64,000 nt of DNA from Solibacillus sp. FSL W7-1464 (GTDB lineage: Bacteria > Bacillota > Bacilli > Bacillales_A > Planococcaceae), in the NCBI RefSeq assembly GCF_038004425.1, contig NZ_JBBORC010000001.1, positions 2,085,001 to 2,149,000 on the forward strand, read 5' to 3'. Position 1 is the first letter of the stretch. The number at the start of each line of letters is the position of its first letter. Shown in pieces: positions 42,367 through 51,557 of this stretch. Position numbers and translations under genes: made by a program. The notes under the pieces were generated by a model that worked only from the letters and a program-made list of their open reading frames with translations, did no database searches and was not told the origin of the DNA.

Positions 42367-44293
42367 AAGCCTTCAATATAAGAATGGTTTGGTCATCATG
42401 AACATCGGACGGTCTCAATTTGTTTACTCTTTCTAGCACTTGCTTGGCGAATACTCCCCCTGACAGAGAATGGTCAACTTCCTTTATTGCACTAATCAGC
42501 AAATCGATCCCATCGGATGCAATGTCTCCCTTGCATTCGGTTACCCCGTCTGTATAGAAGATAATAAGGTCATTCGGCTCAAGCTCCACACAGTGCGTCG
42601 TATAGATACTATCCGCCAAAATACCAAGCGCAGGGTTTTTCGTGTGTAATTCAATAAACTTATCGATTCCAGCCTTGTACCATATAATGGGCTCATGTCC
42701 GCCTGTCGAATAGGAAAATAGCCGGGATGTTTTATTATAGTTCGCCATTGACATTGTGACAAAGGAATAGTCGCTCGTATAATCATGTACAAAGTTGTTC
42801 ATGCTCGTCAGTACATCATGTGGCTCCTCAAAGCGGCTATTGAAATCCTCCAGCGCATAAACCATCATTGATTTCTGAATAGCTGCCGGGATGCCTTTAC
42901 CTGAAATATCGGCAATGGCCATCATCAGCAAGTTTCCCTGCGGCACAATGCTGTAAAAATCGCCATTAAGTGCACGGTACGGAACGCTTACTGCTCCGAC
43001 ATCCTCGAGTAGCTTCCATTTTTGTTGCTGTACACTAAACGATTCCTGGAGTTTAACGGCAAGCTGCAGTTCCAGGTCTATTTCATTTTTCTCCTGCTGT
43101 AATGCATCAAAAGCCAATTCCCGCGAAAGATCGGAAAATGTGACAACCGTTCCCCTCTGCTCCCCATTTTCAAGCATTGGCTCTGTTTTCATCGATACAG
43201 GGAACACATGTCCATCAATATGCTTAAAATACTGATCCTTACAGAAGCGCGATTCTCCGTCATAGGAAGTTTGCCAAGCAATACAGTGCGATTTTTCAAA
43301 GCAACAGCCCTCGGAGGTACAGTGAATGAAATCATGTAAATCCAAACCGACAATTTGCTCCTGCCTATAGCCAAGCATCTTAAGGGCTGAGTCGTTGATA
43401 AAAGTTACCTTGCCATCCTCATCAATACCGTAAATTCCCTCCGCTACCGAATTCAGTAACAGTTTATGCCTTGTACCTAAATTATGTAGTTCAGTGTAAG
43501 GCTTTTCTATTTTCCGGTGGTATATATGCTTCAGCAAATAGTAATAGCCAAGTACTTTAAAAACATGCCCGGCCAAATTCCGGTATTCCGTCACTACTTC
43601 ATAGGAAGTTAAAAGCCACGAAGACATGATCAGGTAAAACGAAGCAATAGAAATATCCTTGTAATTCATATCAAATTTGCTCGTCATCACTTTAACCAGT
43701 ATTGCCACATGAATGCTCATCGTTAAATATTCAAAACTGTTCTTTAATGAGGTCGGACCCCTATCCCCGATAAGAATCGGCAGGTCGGCATAATATTTAA
43801 AAACAATGAAGGCCACAAACGCCGCATACACTAGTGCAAGCAGATAAACGTAATTTCGAACAAATAGCTTCACTCTACTTTTTAAAGGGAAAAGTACGAC
43901 AACCAAGAAAACTATGCTTTCCGTCAACCGAGCAGTAATCCAGAACCAAGTTGCCGCCAACGAATTACTGTCAATAATAAAATAAGGCATACCATCAAAA
44001 GAGAAAGTATGCAGCACATCCAACACCGCAACCGCCACAAACATCGCAGAAAACAGAAGCCAATTTGCCGACATCGTTTCCTTAAAGGAAATCCAGCCAT
44101 GAAGTGCAATGGCGAGCGCCACAAAGATGCTAGCCATCTCAAGAAAGCTATGTATCGCTACATGGTTGTCACGAATTGGCTCATAGAGCGTCGTAAAAAA
44201 ATCGACCTGCAGATTCAGGGCGATAAAAAAGAAGACAGAAATTAGTAAAAGCACTCTTGTAAACAGTGTGAATCGTTGAAAAAAGGAAATCAT
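42365..44293 (-). CDS. MASE3-PAS-SpoIIE/PP2C serine phosphatase
   Basis: The 642-residue signalling protein has a MASE3 membrane-sensor domain with seven or eight helices (about 10-245; FFTTLYEPIRDNHVAIHSFL, VLDVLHTFSFDGMPYF), a PAS domain (about 280-395; LLLNSVAEGIYGIDEDGKVT) and a RsbU/SpoIIE-type PP2C phosphatase domain (430-642; ALNGDFYSI, ADISGKGIPAAI, FYTDGVTE, HDDQTILI). It probably dephosphorylates an anti-sigma antagonist. No such partner is adjacent. ATG at 44293 with GGGAGG 6 bases upstream is chosen over TTG at 44314. Confidence 0.9.
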   Translation of the reverse strand: MISFFQRFTLFTRVLLLISVFFFIALNLQVDFFTTLYEPIRDNHVAIHSFLEMASIFVALAIALHGWISFKETMSANWLLFSAMFVAVAVLDVLHTFSFDGMPYFIIDSNSLAATWFWITARLTESIVFLVVVLFPLKSRVKLFVRNYVYLLALVYAAFVAFIVFKYYADLPILIGDRGPTSLKNSFEYLTMSIHVAILVKVMTSKFDMNYKDISIASFYLIMSSWLLTSYEVVTEYRNLAGHVFKVLGYYYLLKHIYHRKIEKPYTELHNLGTRHKLLLNSVAEGIYGIDEDGKVTFINDSALKMLGYRQEQIVGLDLHDFIHCTSEGCCFEKSHCIAWQTSYDGESRFCKDQYFKHIDGHVFPVSMKTEPMLENGEQRGTVVTFSDLSRELAFDALQQEKNEIDLELQLAVKLQESFSVQQQKWKLLEDVGAVSVPYRALNGDFYSIVPQGNLLMMAIADISGKGIPAAIQKSMMVYALEDFNSRFEEPHDVLTSMNNFVHDYTSDYSFVTMSMANYNKTSRLFSYSTGGHEPIIWYKAGIDKFIELHTKNPALGILADSIYTTHCVELEPNDLIIFYTDGVTECKGDIASDGIDLLISAIKEVDHSLSGGVFAKQVLERVNKLRPSDVHDDQTILILKA

Positions 44294-44454
44294 AGTTGTC
44301 CTCCCAGGCTGCAACTTTTTCTAAATAGTTTCATAGAATTCATATTCTCTAACCCAGACAGTTTTTCATAGCATAAACGATTTTATATCCCCTTATAATT
44401 GAACATTTGTTCGACTAATTAGTTCATTATAAACTTTTTACAGGTAAAATAATA

Positions 44455-44967
44455 TTAAAAAATAAAAAGGTGATATATTTTCGCAAATATGGAATATATC
44501 CCCTCATATATCTCTACAACTTTAAGTTCCTCTATCTTCATCACACCATTTGAGTAATCATTCATATCTCTTATACTATTCATTGTTAATGAACTAAACT
44601 CTTGAAAAATCATTACACATAAGACGATAAAAATTATTCCTGCTCCCCCGAATGCAACTACCTGGCTTTTCCTTACCTTTTGGGGATTTTTTATCGTGAT
44701 AACGAGACAACAATAAATAAAGTAGAGAAGTAGGGTCATGCCACCCATATACAAAAAAGCAGTTCCTACCCAGTCATAGATAAATGCATGATAAAGATTT
44801 GTAGTAAATAATATTCCTAGAATAATAGTAGCTACACCTAACAAAACTAGAATACCGAATACAGTAATGAAACCATAAATAATCCTCTCCCTTTTGCGAT
44901 CTGAAACAACACGTTTCATTTCTTCCGCATTTTCGGAATCACGACGTTTTTTTGTTGATTTGCTCAC
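44455..44967 (-). CDS. Hypothetical three-helix membrane protein
   Basis: The 170-residue protein has a very basic, polar N-terminus (SKSTKKRRDSENAEEMKRVV) and three membrane helices at about 29-53, 68-90 and 103-122. I do not recognise a family. GGGGGTAG-type bases lie 5 upstream of the ATG. It ends on the hydrophobic YHLFIF, so its 3' end may be eroded. Confidence 0.55.
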   Translation of the reverse strand: MSKSTKKRRDSENAEEMKRVVSDRKRERIIYGFITVFGILVLLGVATIILGILFTTNLYHAFIYDWVGTAFLYMGGMTLLLYFIYCCLVITIKNPQKVRKSQVVAFGGAGIIFIVLCVMIFQEFSSLTMNSIRDMNDYSNGVMKIEELKVVEIYEGIYSIFAKIYHLFIF

Positions 44968-45172
44968 TTAATCTACCCCCTTTAAATAGTCTATTTAACT
45001 TTTGAATTTTAACACAACACCTTTTTTATTGTCTTCGCTCGAGTGAAACACTTCATAATCTCTTTTCTATTTCTAATTAATTTTCCCTGATTGTCGAATA
45101 TCTATCTACTATATGATGTCGTAAATATTCTATACTATAGCCAACATGTTTAAAAAACCAAAAAAGAAAAAG

Positions 45173-45206
45173 CACCTTTCAGACAACAATTTGCTTGAAA
45201 GATGCA
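45173..45206 (-). terminator. Terminator of the truncated alcohol dehydrogenase (copy 1)
   Basis: GCACCTTTCA and TGAAAGATGC form a stem with one G-T pair; the minus strand continues TTTTTCTTTTTTGG. A close copy lies at 46952-46982. Confidence 0.75.
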
Positions 45207-45216
45207 TAACATTTTT

Positions 45217-45672
45217 TTACTTTATTTTTAAAACCGGCTTAATAACTGAACCATTCTCTGATTCCTCAAACGCCTTATTAATTTGTTCAAAATCATAAAA
45301 TTTTACCATTCGGTCATATGGAAATTGTCCTTTTTTATAGTAAGAAATCATTTCCGGGATAAATTTTTGTGGAATGGCATCGCCTTGACTTGTTCCTACA
45401 ATGCTGCCGCCTTTTAGCGCCAAGATTTCCAGGGGGATATTAAGGCTGAAATCAGTAACAACAGTTGCTATTTTTCCAAAAGCATCTAATGATAGGATTG
45501 CTTGTTCAACTACCATATCTACTCCAGTCGTATCAAGTACATGCTGAACACCCTTACCAGTAATTTCGCTGATTTTTTCCGCAACATTTCCATTGCGACT
45601 ATTAATAGTAGCTGTCGCACCTAACTCCTTCGCAAGTTCCAAGCGATTTACCCTTCCCTTTAACGGGCTTAA
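45217..45672 (-). pseudogene. C-terminal part of a zinc-type alcohol dehydrogenase, copy 1
   Basis: From about 45672 the frame matches the second half of NAD-dependent aryl/benzyl alcohol dehydrogenases (LELAKELGATATINS, VQHVLDTTGVDMVVEQAILS, FDFEQINKAFE-like end). The catalytic zinc domain and first Rossmann strands are missing and the preceding sequence is unrelated. It is a truncated relic. A second copy lies on the other side of the deacetylase gene. Confidence 0.75.
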
Positions 45673-45744
45673 TTTTATCTGAATGCAGTTTTGAATTATA
45701 AAAATGTCTGCTATAACCATACTACAGATGAGGTGGGTTAAATT

Positions 45745-45965
45745 TTTATTGGCAATGGTGAATCCTTCCAAGTAGCGACAATTCGGTCCCACTTATTATC
45801 CCATTTTTCATCATAATGATGAGCAAGATGGTGATGTTAATCAAATACAAGAGGTATTTCCAACTTCTCATACAAATAGAGCGTATCATCCACTTTAAAT
45901 GAAGTATCATGGAGGAAATAAAACTTCGTGAAGATGTAGAAATCATTGACGGTTCCTCTTTTTAT
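45745..45965 (-). pseudogene. Fragment of UV-damage endonuclease (uvsE-like)
   Basis: The minus strand reads VDDTLYLYEKLEIPLVFD, a stop, then HHHLAHHYDEKWDNKWDRIV and ATWKDSP. This matches the IPMVFD-x-HHH core of UvsE/UVDE endonucleases. It has an in-frame stop and no ends, so it is a relic. Confidence 0.6.
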
Positions 45966-46089
45966 TTAATGTCATTATAAGTGTACTGAAAATACAATAA
46001 GCCCAAATATGGGAAATATAAAAACATTTAAGTTCGGATAGCCATCTCTAAAATGGGAATCAATATAAAAAAAGAAAGGAGATGAATGG

Positions 46090-46911
46090 ATGAAGGAACG
46101 AATAGTAAAATGGTTGTTGGTTATGGGGTTTGTATTTTGTTTTCCTATAACAGACATGATGAGCGTTTATGCAATACAGGGAAATGCGGAACAAGATTTA
46201 TCTGGCCATAAAGGTGTAACTGAGATTTCCGTAAGAGAACCTATGCAGCCTGTTGACCTGAGAATACTACAGCAACGCTATCCCGAAATATTTTTCATAC
46301 AGGGTCCTGCTGATCAGAAACGAATTGCTTTAACGTTTGATGACGGTCCTGATCCCCGTTTCTCAAATGATGTATTGGACGTATTAAAACAGTACAATGT
46401 CCCAGCAACATTCTTCGTACTGGGTTCAAAAGCCGTTGCTAACCCCGAGATTGTAAAGCGAATGCAAAACGAGGGCCATGTAATCGGGAATCATACCTAC
46501 TTACACCCTAACCTTGTCGAAGAAGCTGACCTCGGAACACTTGAGAGTGAAGTAACGAGAACGGAAGATACCCTTAACGAAATTATAGGTTACCGGACAA
46601 AATTATTTAGACCACCTTATGGCTTTCTATACAATGAATTAGTCGAGAAGCTTGGGAACATGAACTATTCCGTGATTGGCTGGTCGGTTGATTCGCTGGA
46701 TTGGCAAGAAGATCCGCCTGAAGTAATTGCTTCGAAAGTTGTAGACAACATTCATCCAGGCGCAATTATTCTCATGCACGACGGGGCAGAATCTTCTGGA
46801 GATCGAACGAATACAATCTTATCACTTCAGCAAATTATTCCAAAACTGCAAGAGCAAGGCTATGAATTTGTCACAGTTCCGGATTTGTTGAGTATTCCAT
46901 TTGAGAAATAA
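46090..46911 (+). CDS. Secreted polysaccharide deacetylase (NodB family)
   Basis: The 273-residue enzyme removes acetyl groups from peptidoglycan or another polysaccharide outside the cell. It has a signal peptide (residues 1-28) and the NodB motifs: LTFDDGPD with metal ligand Asp85, NHTYLH with His135 and His139, RPPYG, and the late LMHDG. AAAGGAG lies 8 bases before the ATG. It sits between two direct copies of a truncated alcohol dehydrogenase gene, so it may have been inserted or duplicated there. Confidence 0.92.
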   Translation: MKERIVKWLLVMGFVFCFPITDMMSVYAIQGNAEQDLSGHKGVTEISVREPMQPVDLRILQQRYPEIFFIQGPADQKRIALTFDDGPDPRFSNDVLDVLKQYNVPATFFVLGSKAVANPEIVKRMQNEGHVIGNHTYLHPNLVEEADLGTLESEVTRTEDTLNEIIGYRTKLFRPPYGFLYNELVEKLGNMNYSVIGWSVDSLDWQEDPPEVIASKVVDNIHPGAIILMHDGAESSGDRTNTILSLQQIIPKLQEQGYEFVTVPDLLSIPFEK

Positions 46912-46995
46912 AACTATATTTACCTGTATTACTTACTATATGAAATGATAGCACCTTTCAAACATCAATTGCTTGAAAGGTGCATTTTCTTACTT

Positions 46996-47210
46996 CATTT
47001 TTAAAACAGGCTTAATAACTGAACCATTTTCTCTGATTCTTCAAACGCCTTATTTATTTGTTCAAAATCATAAAATTTTAGCATTTTGTCATATGGAAAT
47101 TGTCCCTTTTTATAGTAAGAAATTAATTCCGGAATAAATTTTTGTGGAATAGCATTACCTTGACTCGTTCCTACAAAACTGTTCCCTCCAAGTGCTAAGA
47201 TTTGTATACT
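46996..47210 (-). pseudogene. C-terminal part of alcohol dehydrogenase, copy 2
   Basis: About 210 bases match 45217-45430 in the same orientation, including the hairpin beyond the stop (46952-46982). I estimate the identity by eye as clearly above 80 percent. A two-base insertion near 47027 shifts the frame, and the gene breaks off near 47210 next to the osmC gene. It is a relic. Confidence 0.75.
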
Positions 47211-47215
47211 TTTAA

Positions 47216-47605
47216 CTATCTTTCTACAATTTCAACCGCGACATCGCTAACAAGCGTGTTACTAATCGTACAGCCTCGCTCAATTACTTTTAAGAGCTTA
47301 GCTTTATAGGCCGTTTCCAAAGTAGAGGGGAATGTAACCTGTACTTCAAATTTCGCAAAGTGATTTTCTACGCCTTCTCCTTTTGAAGCAACGACGTCGA
47401 TCTCTATTTCGTTTAAATCCGCTTCAACCGCATCACGCTCTAACACTTTTTGTAATGTAATCGACAAGCATAGAGCCACTGCACCTTCTAATAATTCCTT
47501 CGGTGATAGTCCTCCATCAAGATTTGGTCCCATGTTTCCACTTAGTTGAACCCCTGCTTCATTTGAAATTTCATTTTTATTTTGTGCCCAATTTAATTTG
47601 ACCAT
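47216..47605 (-). CDS. OsmC/Ohr-like peroxiredoxin
   Basis: The 129-residue cytoplasmic protein has both reactive cysteines, Cys46 (VALCLS) and Cys112 (RGCTISNT), that OsmC/YhfA-type proteins use against organic peroxides. ATG at 47605 is chosen for AGGAGG 6 bases upstream. Its start overlaps the end of oppF by 13 bases, so it is the last gene of the peptide-transport operon, an unusual partner. Confidence 0.88.
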   Translation of the reverse strand: MVKLNWAQNKNEISNEAGVQLSGNMGPNLDGGLSPKELLEGAVALCLSITLQKVLERDAVEADLNEIEIDVVASKGEGVENHFAKFEVQVTFPSTLETAYKAKLLKVIERGCTISNTLVSDVAVEIVER

Positions 47606-48591
47606 TGTTTTGCCTCCTCTGCATAATGACACGCAACTCTATGCTGCGATCCTTCCATTCCTATCTCTCGTAAAGCCGGTACTTCATTTTTACAACGCTC
47701 TGTAGCAAACGGACATCGCGTATGGAATACACAGCCCGATGGTGGATTTAATGGTGAAGGAATCTCACCTTTTAAAATTACACGTTCACGCTTTTGCTTG
47801 CCGGGCACAGCTGAAAATAATGCTTGCGTATACGGATGAAGGGTATTAGCAAACAGTTTCTCTGTTGACGCCTCCTCAACAATCGTTCCTAAATACATAA
47901 TGCCTATACGATCCGAAATGTAACGAACAACGCTAATATCATGTGTAATAAAGAGCATTGATAAATCCATGTTTTGCTGTAATTGCTTTAAAATATTTAA
48001 AATTTGTGATTGAATTGAAACATCCAGCGCAGAAACCGGTTCATCACAAATCATTATTTTCGGATTAACAATTAATGCACGCGCAATACTTAGACGCTGT
48101 CGTTGTCCACCTGAAAATTCGTGCGGAAAACGATAAAAATGCTCCTTTTGTAAGCCTACCATTTCTAACATTGAAAACACTTTTTCGATTCGTTCTTCTT
48201 TCGAGCCAATACCATGAATAATTAGTGGCTCTTCTAAAATTCGGCCAACACGCTGACGTGGATTTAATGAAGAAAATGGATCTTGGAAAACAAGCTGTAA
48301 ATCTCTACGGAAATTACGCAACTCTGCTTTCGATAGCTTCGTTAAATCCTGCCCGTTATATATGACCTCTCCAGCTGTTGCCTCCGTTAACCCTAAAATC
48401 GTACGGCCCGTTGTACTTTTACCAGAGCCAGACTCCCCTACTAATCCATAAGTTTCACCTTCGTACATCGAAATCGAAACATCTTTTACAGCATGTACTG
48501 TCTGCTTGACTCCACCCAACTTACCAAAAGGCCCGTAAACAGGAAATTGTTTTTGCAATTGTTTTACTTGTAAAATCGGCTGCTTTGTCAT
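47593..48591 (-). CDS. oppF: Oligopeptide ABC transporter ATPase, OppF-like
   Basis: The 332-residue ATPase is one of two that power the Opp/Dpp-type importer. It has Walker A GESGSGKST, signature LSGGQRQRLS, Walker B IMICDEPVSALD and a C-terminal Cys-rich motif (CVFHTRCPFATERC) of the oligopeptide/dipeptide class, which can bind an iron-sulfur cluster. It begins where oppD ends and overlaps osmC. Confidence 0.92.
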   Translation of the reverse strand: MTKQPILQVKQLQKQFPVYGPFGKLGGVKQTVHAVKDVSISMYEGETYGLVGESGSGKSTTGRTILGLTEATAGEVIYNGQDLTKLSKAELRNFRRDLQLVFQDPFSSLNPRQRVGRILEEPLIIHGIGSKEERIEKVFSMLEMVGLQKEHFYRFPHEFSGGQRQRLSIARALIVNPKIMICDEPVSALDVSIQSQILNILKQLQQNMDLSMLFITHDISVVRYISDRIGIMYLGTIVEEASTEKLFANTLHPYTQALFSAVPGKQKRERVILKGEIPSPLNPPSGCVFHTRCPFATERCKNEVPALREIGMEGSQHRVACHYAEEAKQWSN

Positions 48592-49577
48592 TATGCCCAG
48601 CCTCCCTTTTGCTCATCATACAACCAGCACTGCACTCGCTGATCTGCTTCAACTTCGATTACTGGCGGCATTTCCACCCGACATAAATCAGTGGCAAACG
48701 GACAACGTGTCGCAAAGCCGCAACCAGCCGGAATATTAGACAGAGGCGGTACAGTCCCTTCTATTACTTGAAGTGGTGCATGGCGATCTCCGTCGAGCTC
48801 GGGCTTTGATCGTAATAAGCCTTGTGTATAAGGATGAAGCGGCTTTTTAAATAAATGATCGGTTGTTGCTTCCTCGATAATTTGACCTAAATACATTACT
48901 TTTACCTTTTGACAAATTTCTGCAACTACTCCTAAATCATGCGTAATAAAGAGCACACCCATTCCTAGCTCCTTATTCAATTTTACAATTAAATCTAAAA
49001 TTTGCGCCTGAATCGTTACATCAAGAGCTGTAGTCGGCTCATCTGCAATTAATAGCTTTGGCTTACACGCTAGTGCCATCGCAATCATTATACGCTGTTG
49101 CATTCCTCCTGATAGCTCATGCGGGTACTCATCCACGCGCTTTTCAGGTGAAGGAATGCCTATTACCCGAAGCAAATCGATAGCTCGGGTACGCGCTTCC
49201 TTTTTTGAAAGCTTTTGATGCAGACGTAAAACCTCTACGATTTGTGCGCCTACTGTTTGTACAGGATTTAATGAAGACAACGGATCTTGGAAAATTATCG
49301 AAATATCATTACCACGAATTTTACTCATTTGCTTCAAAGGTAAATCAAGTAAATTTTGATCTTCAAAATAAACCGCACCCTCATAATCAACTGGCTCCGT
49401 ATGCTCTTGTAAGCGAATAATCGACTGTGACATTACACTTTTGCCACAGCCAGACTCACCGACAATACCGATAATTTCTCCTTTTTCTACTGTAAAATTA
49501 ACTCCTCGTACAGCAGATACTTGACCGCGCTCCGTTTGGAAATGCGTCTGTAAATTTTCTACTTTTAATAATGCCAT
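48591..49577 (-). CDS. oppD: Oligopeptide ABC transporter ATPase, OppD-like
   Basis: The 328-residue ATPase has Walker [10 protein letters not shown], signature LSGGMQQR, Walker [13 protein letters not shown] and the same Cys-rich tail ([14 protein letters not shown]). It partners the OppF ATPase. Start and stop codons are shared or adjacent with oppC and oppF (TAATG), so translation is coupled. Confidence 0.93.
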   Translation of the reverse strand: MALLKVENLQTHFQTERGQVSAVRGVNFTVEKGEIIGIVGESGCGKSVMSQSIIRLQEHTEPVDYEGAVYFEDQNLLDLPLKQMSKIRGNDISIIFQDPLSSLNPVQTVGAQIVEVLRLHQKLSKKEARTRAIDLLRVIGIPSPEKRVDEYPHELSGGMQQRIMIAMALACKPKLLIADEPTTALDVTIQAQILDLIVKLNKELGMGVLFITHDLGVVAEICQKVKVMYLGQIIEEATTDHLFKKPLHPYTQGLLRSKPELDGDRHAPLQVIEGTVPPLSNIPAGCGFATRCPFATDLCRVEMPPVIEVEADQRVQCWLYDEQKGGWA

Positions 49578-50515
49578 TACGCATTTCCTCCCTTTATTCG
49601 TTTATTTGCCTTACGTTTTCTAGATGGTAATCCTTTTAGACGTGGATCTAAAAAATCACGTAAGCCATCGCCCAATAAATTTAACGAAAGCACTGCTAAC
49701 ACAATAAATGCTCCAGGCACCAATACCATCCACCAGGCTTTAAAAATAACCAGCTTGCCGGCCTGTAATATATTGCCCCAACTTGGTTCTGGTGCAGGAA
49801 TACCTGCTCCTAAGAAACTAAGTGCTGCCTCAGAAATAATGGCCTCCGCAAAAACAAATGTTGCTTGCACTAACAACGGGGACAATGTATTCGGCATAAT
49901 ATGTAACCAAATAATACGTGTATTACTAGCACCTTGTGCATGCATCGCTTCGATATAAGTTTGTTCCTTTACGACTAGTGCCGCCGCCCGAACAACTCGT
50001 GCAATATTTGGCGTAAATACTACGACTAGTGCGATAATTACATTTGTTGCAGATGCACCTAATGCTGCCATTAACGTTATCGCTAGTAATATTCCTGGAA
50101 TCGCAATTAATCCATCACAAATACGCATTAAAACATGGTCTAACCATTTATAATAGCTCGCATATAATCCAATAACCAAGCCGAACATTGACGATAAAAA
50201 TGCAACGGTTACACCGATTAATAAGGATACCCTTGCCCCATATACTATTCGGGTAAATAAATCACGACCGAACTCATCCGTTCCAAACCAATGCGTAGCA
50301 CTCGGCTCCAACAAACGACTTGTTACTTTCATTGCATACGGATCATTATTCATAAATAAAGGACCTAGTAATGCAAGTAAAGCTAATACAACAAATATAA
50401 AACTTCCCGCAAGCAAGCCTTTATTACCTTTTATTTTTCGCCAATTGAGTGCACGCTGTTCCTTTTTGAATTCCTTAGACAGCCGTTCAAGCTCATCCTT
50501 CGAATAGGTAGTCAT
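49577..50515 (-). CDS. oppC: Oligopeptide ABC transporter permease, OppC-like
   Basis: The 312-residue inner-membrane subunit has an N-terminal cytoplasmic helix, a first membrane segment, the FGTDEFGRDLFTRIVYG motif of DppC/OppC proteins, and the EAA loop (EAMHAQGASNTRIIWLHIMP). It forms the translocation pore with OppB. It lies 12 bases after oppB. Confidence 0.93.
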   Translation of the reverse strand: MTTYSKDELERLSKEFKKEQRALNWRKIKGNKGLLAGSFIFVVLALLALLGPLFMNNDPYAMKVTSRLLEPSATHWFGTDEFGRDLFTRIVYGARVSLLIGVTVAFLSSMFGLVIGLYASYYKWLDHVLMRICDGLIAIPGILLAITLMAALGASATNVIIALVVVFTPNIARVVRAAALVVKEQTYIEAMHAQGASNTRIIWLHIMPNTLSPLLVQATFVFAEAIISEAALSFLGAGIPAPEPSWGNILQAGKLVIFKAWWMVLVPGAFIVLAVLSLNLLGDGLRDFLDPRLKGLPSRKRKANKRIKGGNA

Positions 50516-50527
50516 TTTTTCACCTCT

Positions 50528-51478
50528 CTATTTACGATCCAAACGGACACGTGGATCCACAACGCCGTACAGTAAATCGATTACTAAGTTAATAAATACA
50601 TACATAATTGTTACCATTAGCACGACACCTTGAATAACCGTATAATCGCGTCGCGTTACAGAATTGATAATTAATTGACCTAGCCCAGGAATATTAAAAA
50701 TCGTCTCAACCACGACTGCACCCGTTACCAATGTGCCAAACGTTTGCCCAATTACCGTTAAAATCGGTAAAAATGCATTACGAAATGCATGTTTTAATAA
50801 TACGTTCATCTCCAGCACACCTTTAGCGCGTGCTGTTTTAATAAAGTTTAGATTTAATACATCCAGCATCGAAGAACGCGTCATACGAGTAATTAATGCT
50901 GCCTGAATCGTCCCTAGTGAAATCGCCGGTAAAATCAGGAATTTTATATGCTCCATTAAGCCATCTGATAGAGGTGCATAGCCAGCTATTGGTAACCACT
51001 GCAGCTTCACACCGACGACAAGCATTAAAATAAGCGCTAATAAAAAGCTCGGGATGGCCATTCCTAACAATGAAATACTCATCAATGACGTATCTGTTAA
51101 TGAGCCTCGCTTATATGCAGCAAGTATGCCAAACGGAATTGCCAATACAATCGCAATAAGCTGCGCTAAAATGGCGAGTGATAATGTTGGGCCGATATGT
51201 TCTATAATCGCCTCAGTTACAGGTTGTCTCATAAAAATGGAGTCACCTAAGTCTCCTTTAAATATACCGCTAACCCATGAAATATATTGTTCATGGATTG
51301 GTCGGTTATAGCCAAGCTGCTCGTTTAGCTCTTCAATTTGCTCTGGTGTCGCTTCCATCCCTAAAATTGTTGCACCCGGATCCCCCGGCGTAATATGTAT
51401 AATAATAAAAATTACGACAGATACGACAAACAGTACTGGGATTGTTGAAAGCAAGCGTTTAAAAATATAAGCTAGCAT
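50528..51478 (-). CDS. oppB: Oligopeptide ABC transporter permease, OppB-like
   Basis: The 316-residue permease begins with the characteristic YIFKRLLSTIPVLFVVSV, has PGDPG in its first outer loop, and the EAA loop KTARAKGVLEMNVLLKHAFR. It pairs with OppC. The start is about 80 bases after oppA stops, with an attenuator-like hairpin between them. Confidence 0.93.
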   Translation of the reverse strand: MLAYIFKRLLSTIPVLFVVSVVIFIIIHITPGDPGATILGMEATPEQIEELNEQLGYNRPIHEQYISWVSGIFKGDLGDSIFMRQPVTEAIIEHIGPTLSLAILAQLIAIVLAIPFGILAAYKRGSLTDTSLMSISLLGMAIPSFLLALILMLVVGVKLQWLPIAGYAPLSDGLMEHIKFLILPAISLGTIQAALITRMTRSSMLDVLNLNFIKTARAKGVLEMNVLLKHAFRNAFLPILTVIGQTFGTLVTGAVVVETIFNIPGLGQLIINSVTRRDYTVIQGVVLMVTIMYVFINLVIDLLYGVVDPRVRLDRK

Positions 51479-51516
51479 GTTTTTCCCTCACAATCGGTTT
51501 ATCCTTTTACATTAAG

Positions 51517-51547
51517 AAAAAGGAGAGCAATTATCACCCTCCTTTTT
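51517..51547 (-). terminator. Attenuator-like hairpin between oppA and oppB
   Basis: AAAAAGGAG pairs with CTCCTTTTT and a T-run follows on the minus strand. In this spot it would let most transcripts stop after the binding-protein gene, raising its level over the permeases. Confidence 0.7.
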
Positions 51548-51557
51548 TATTTATACA

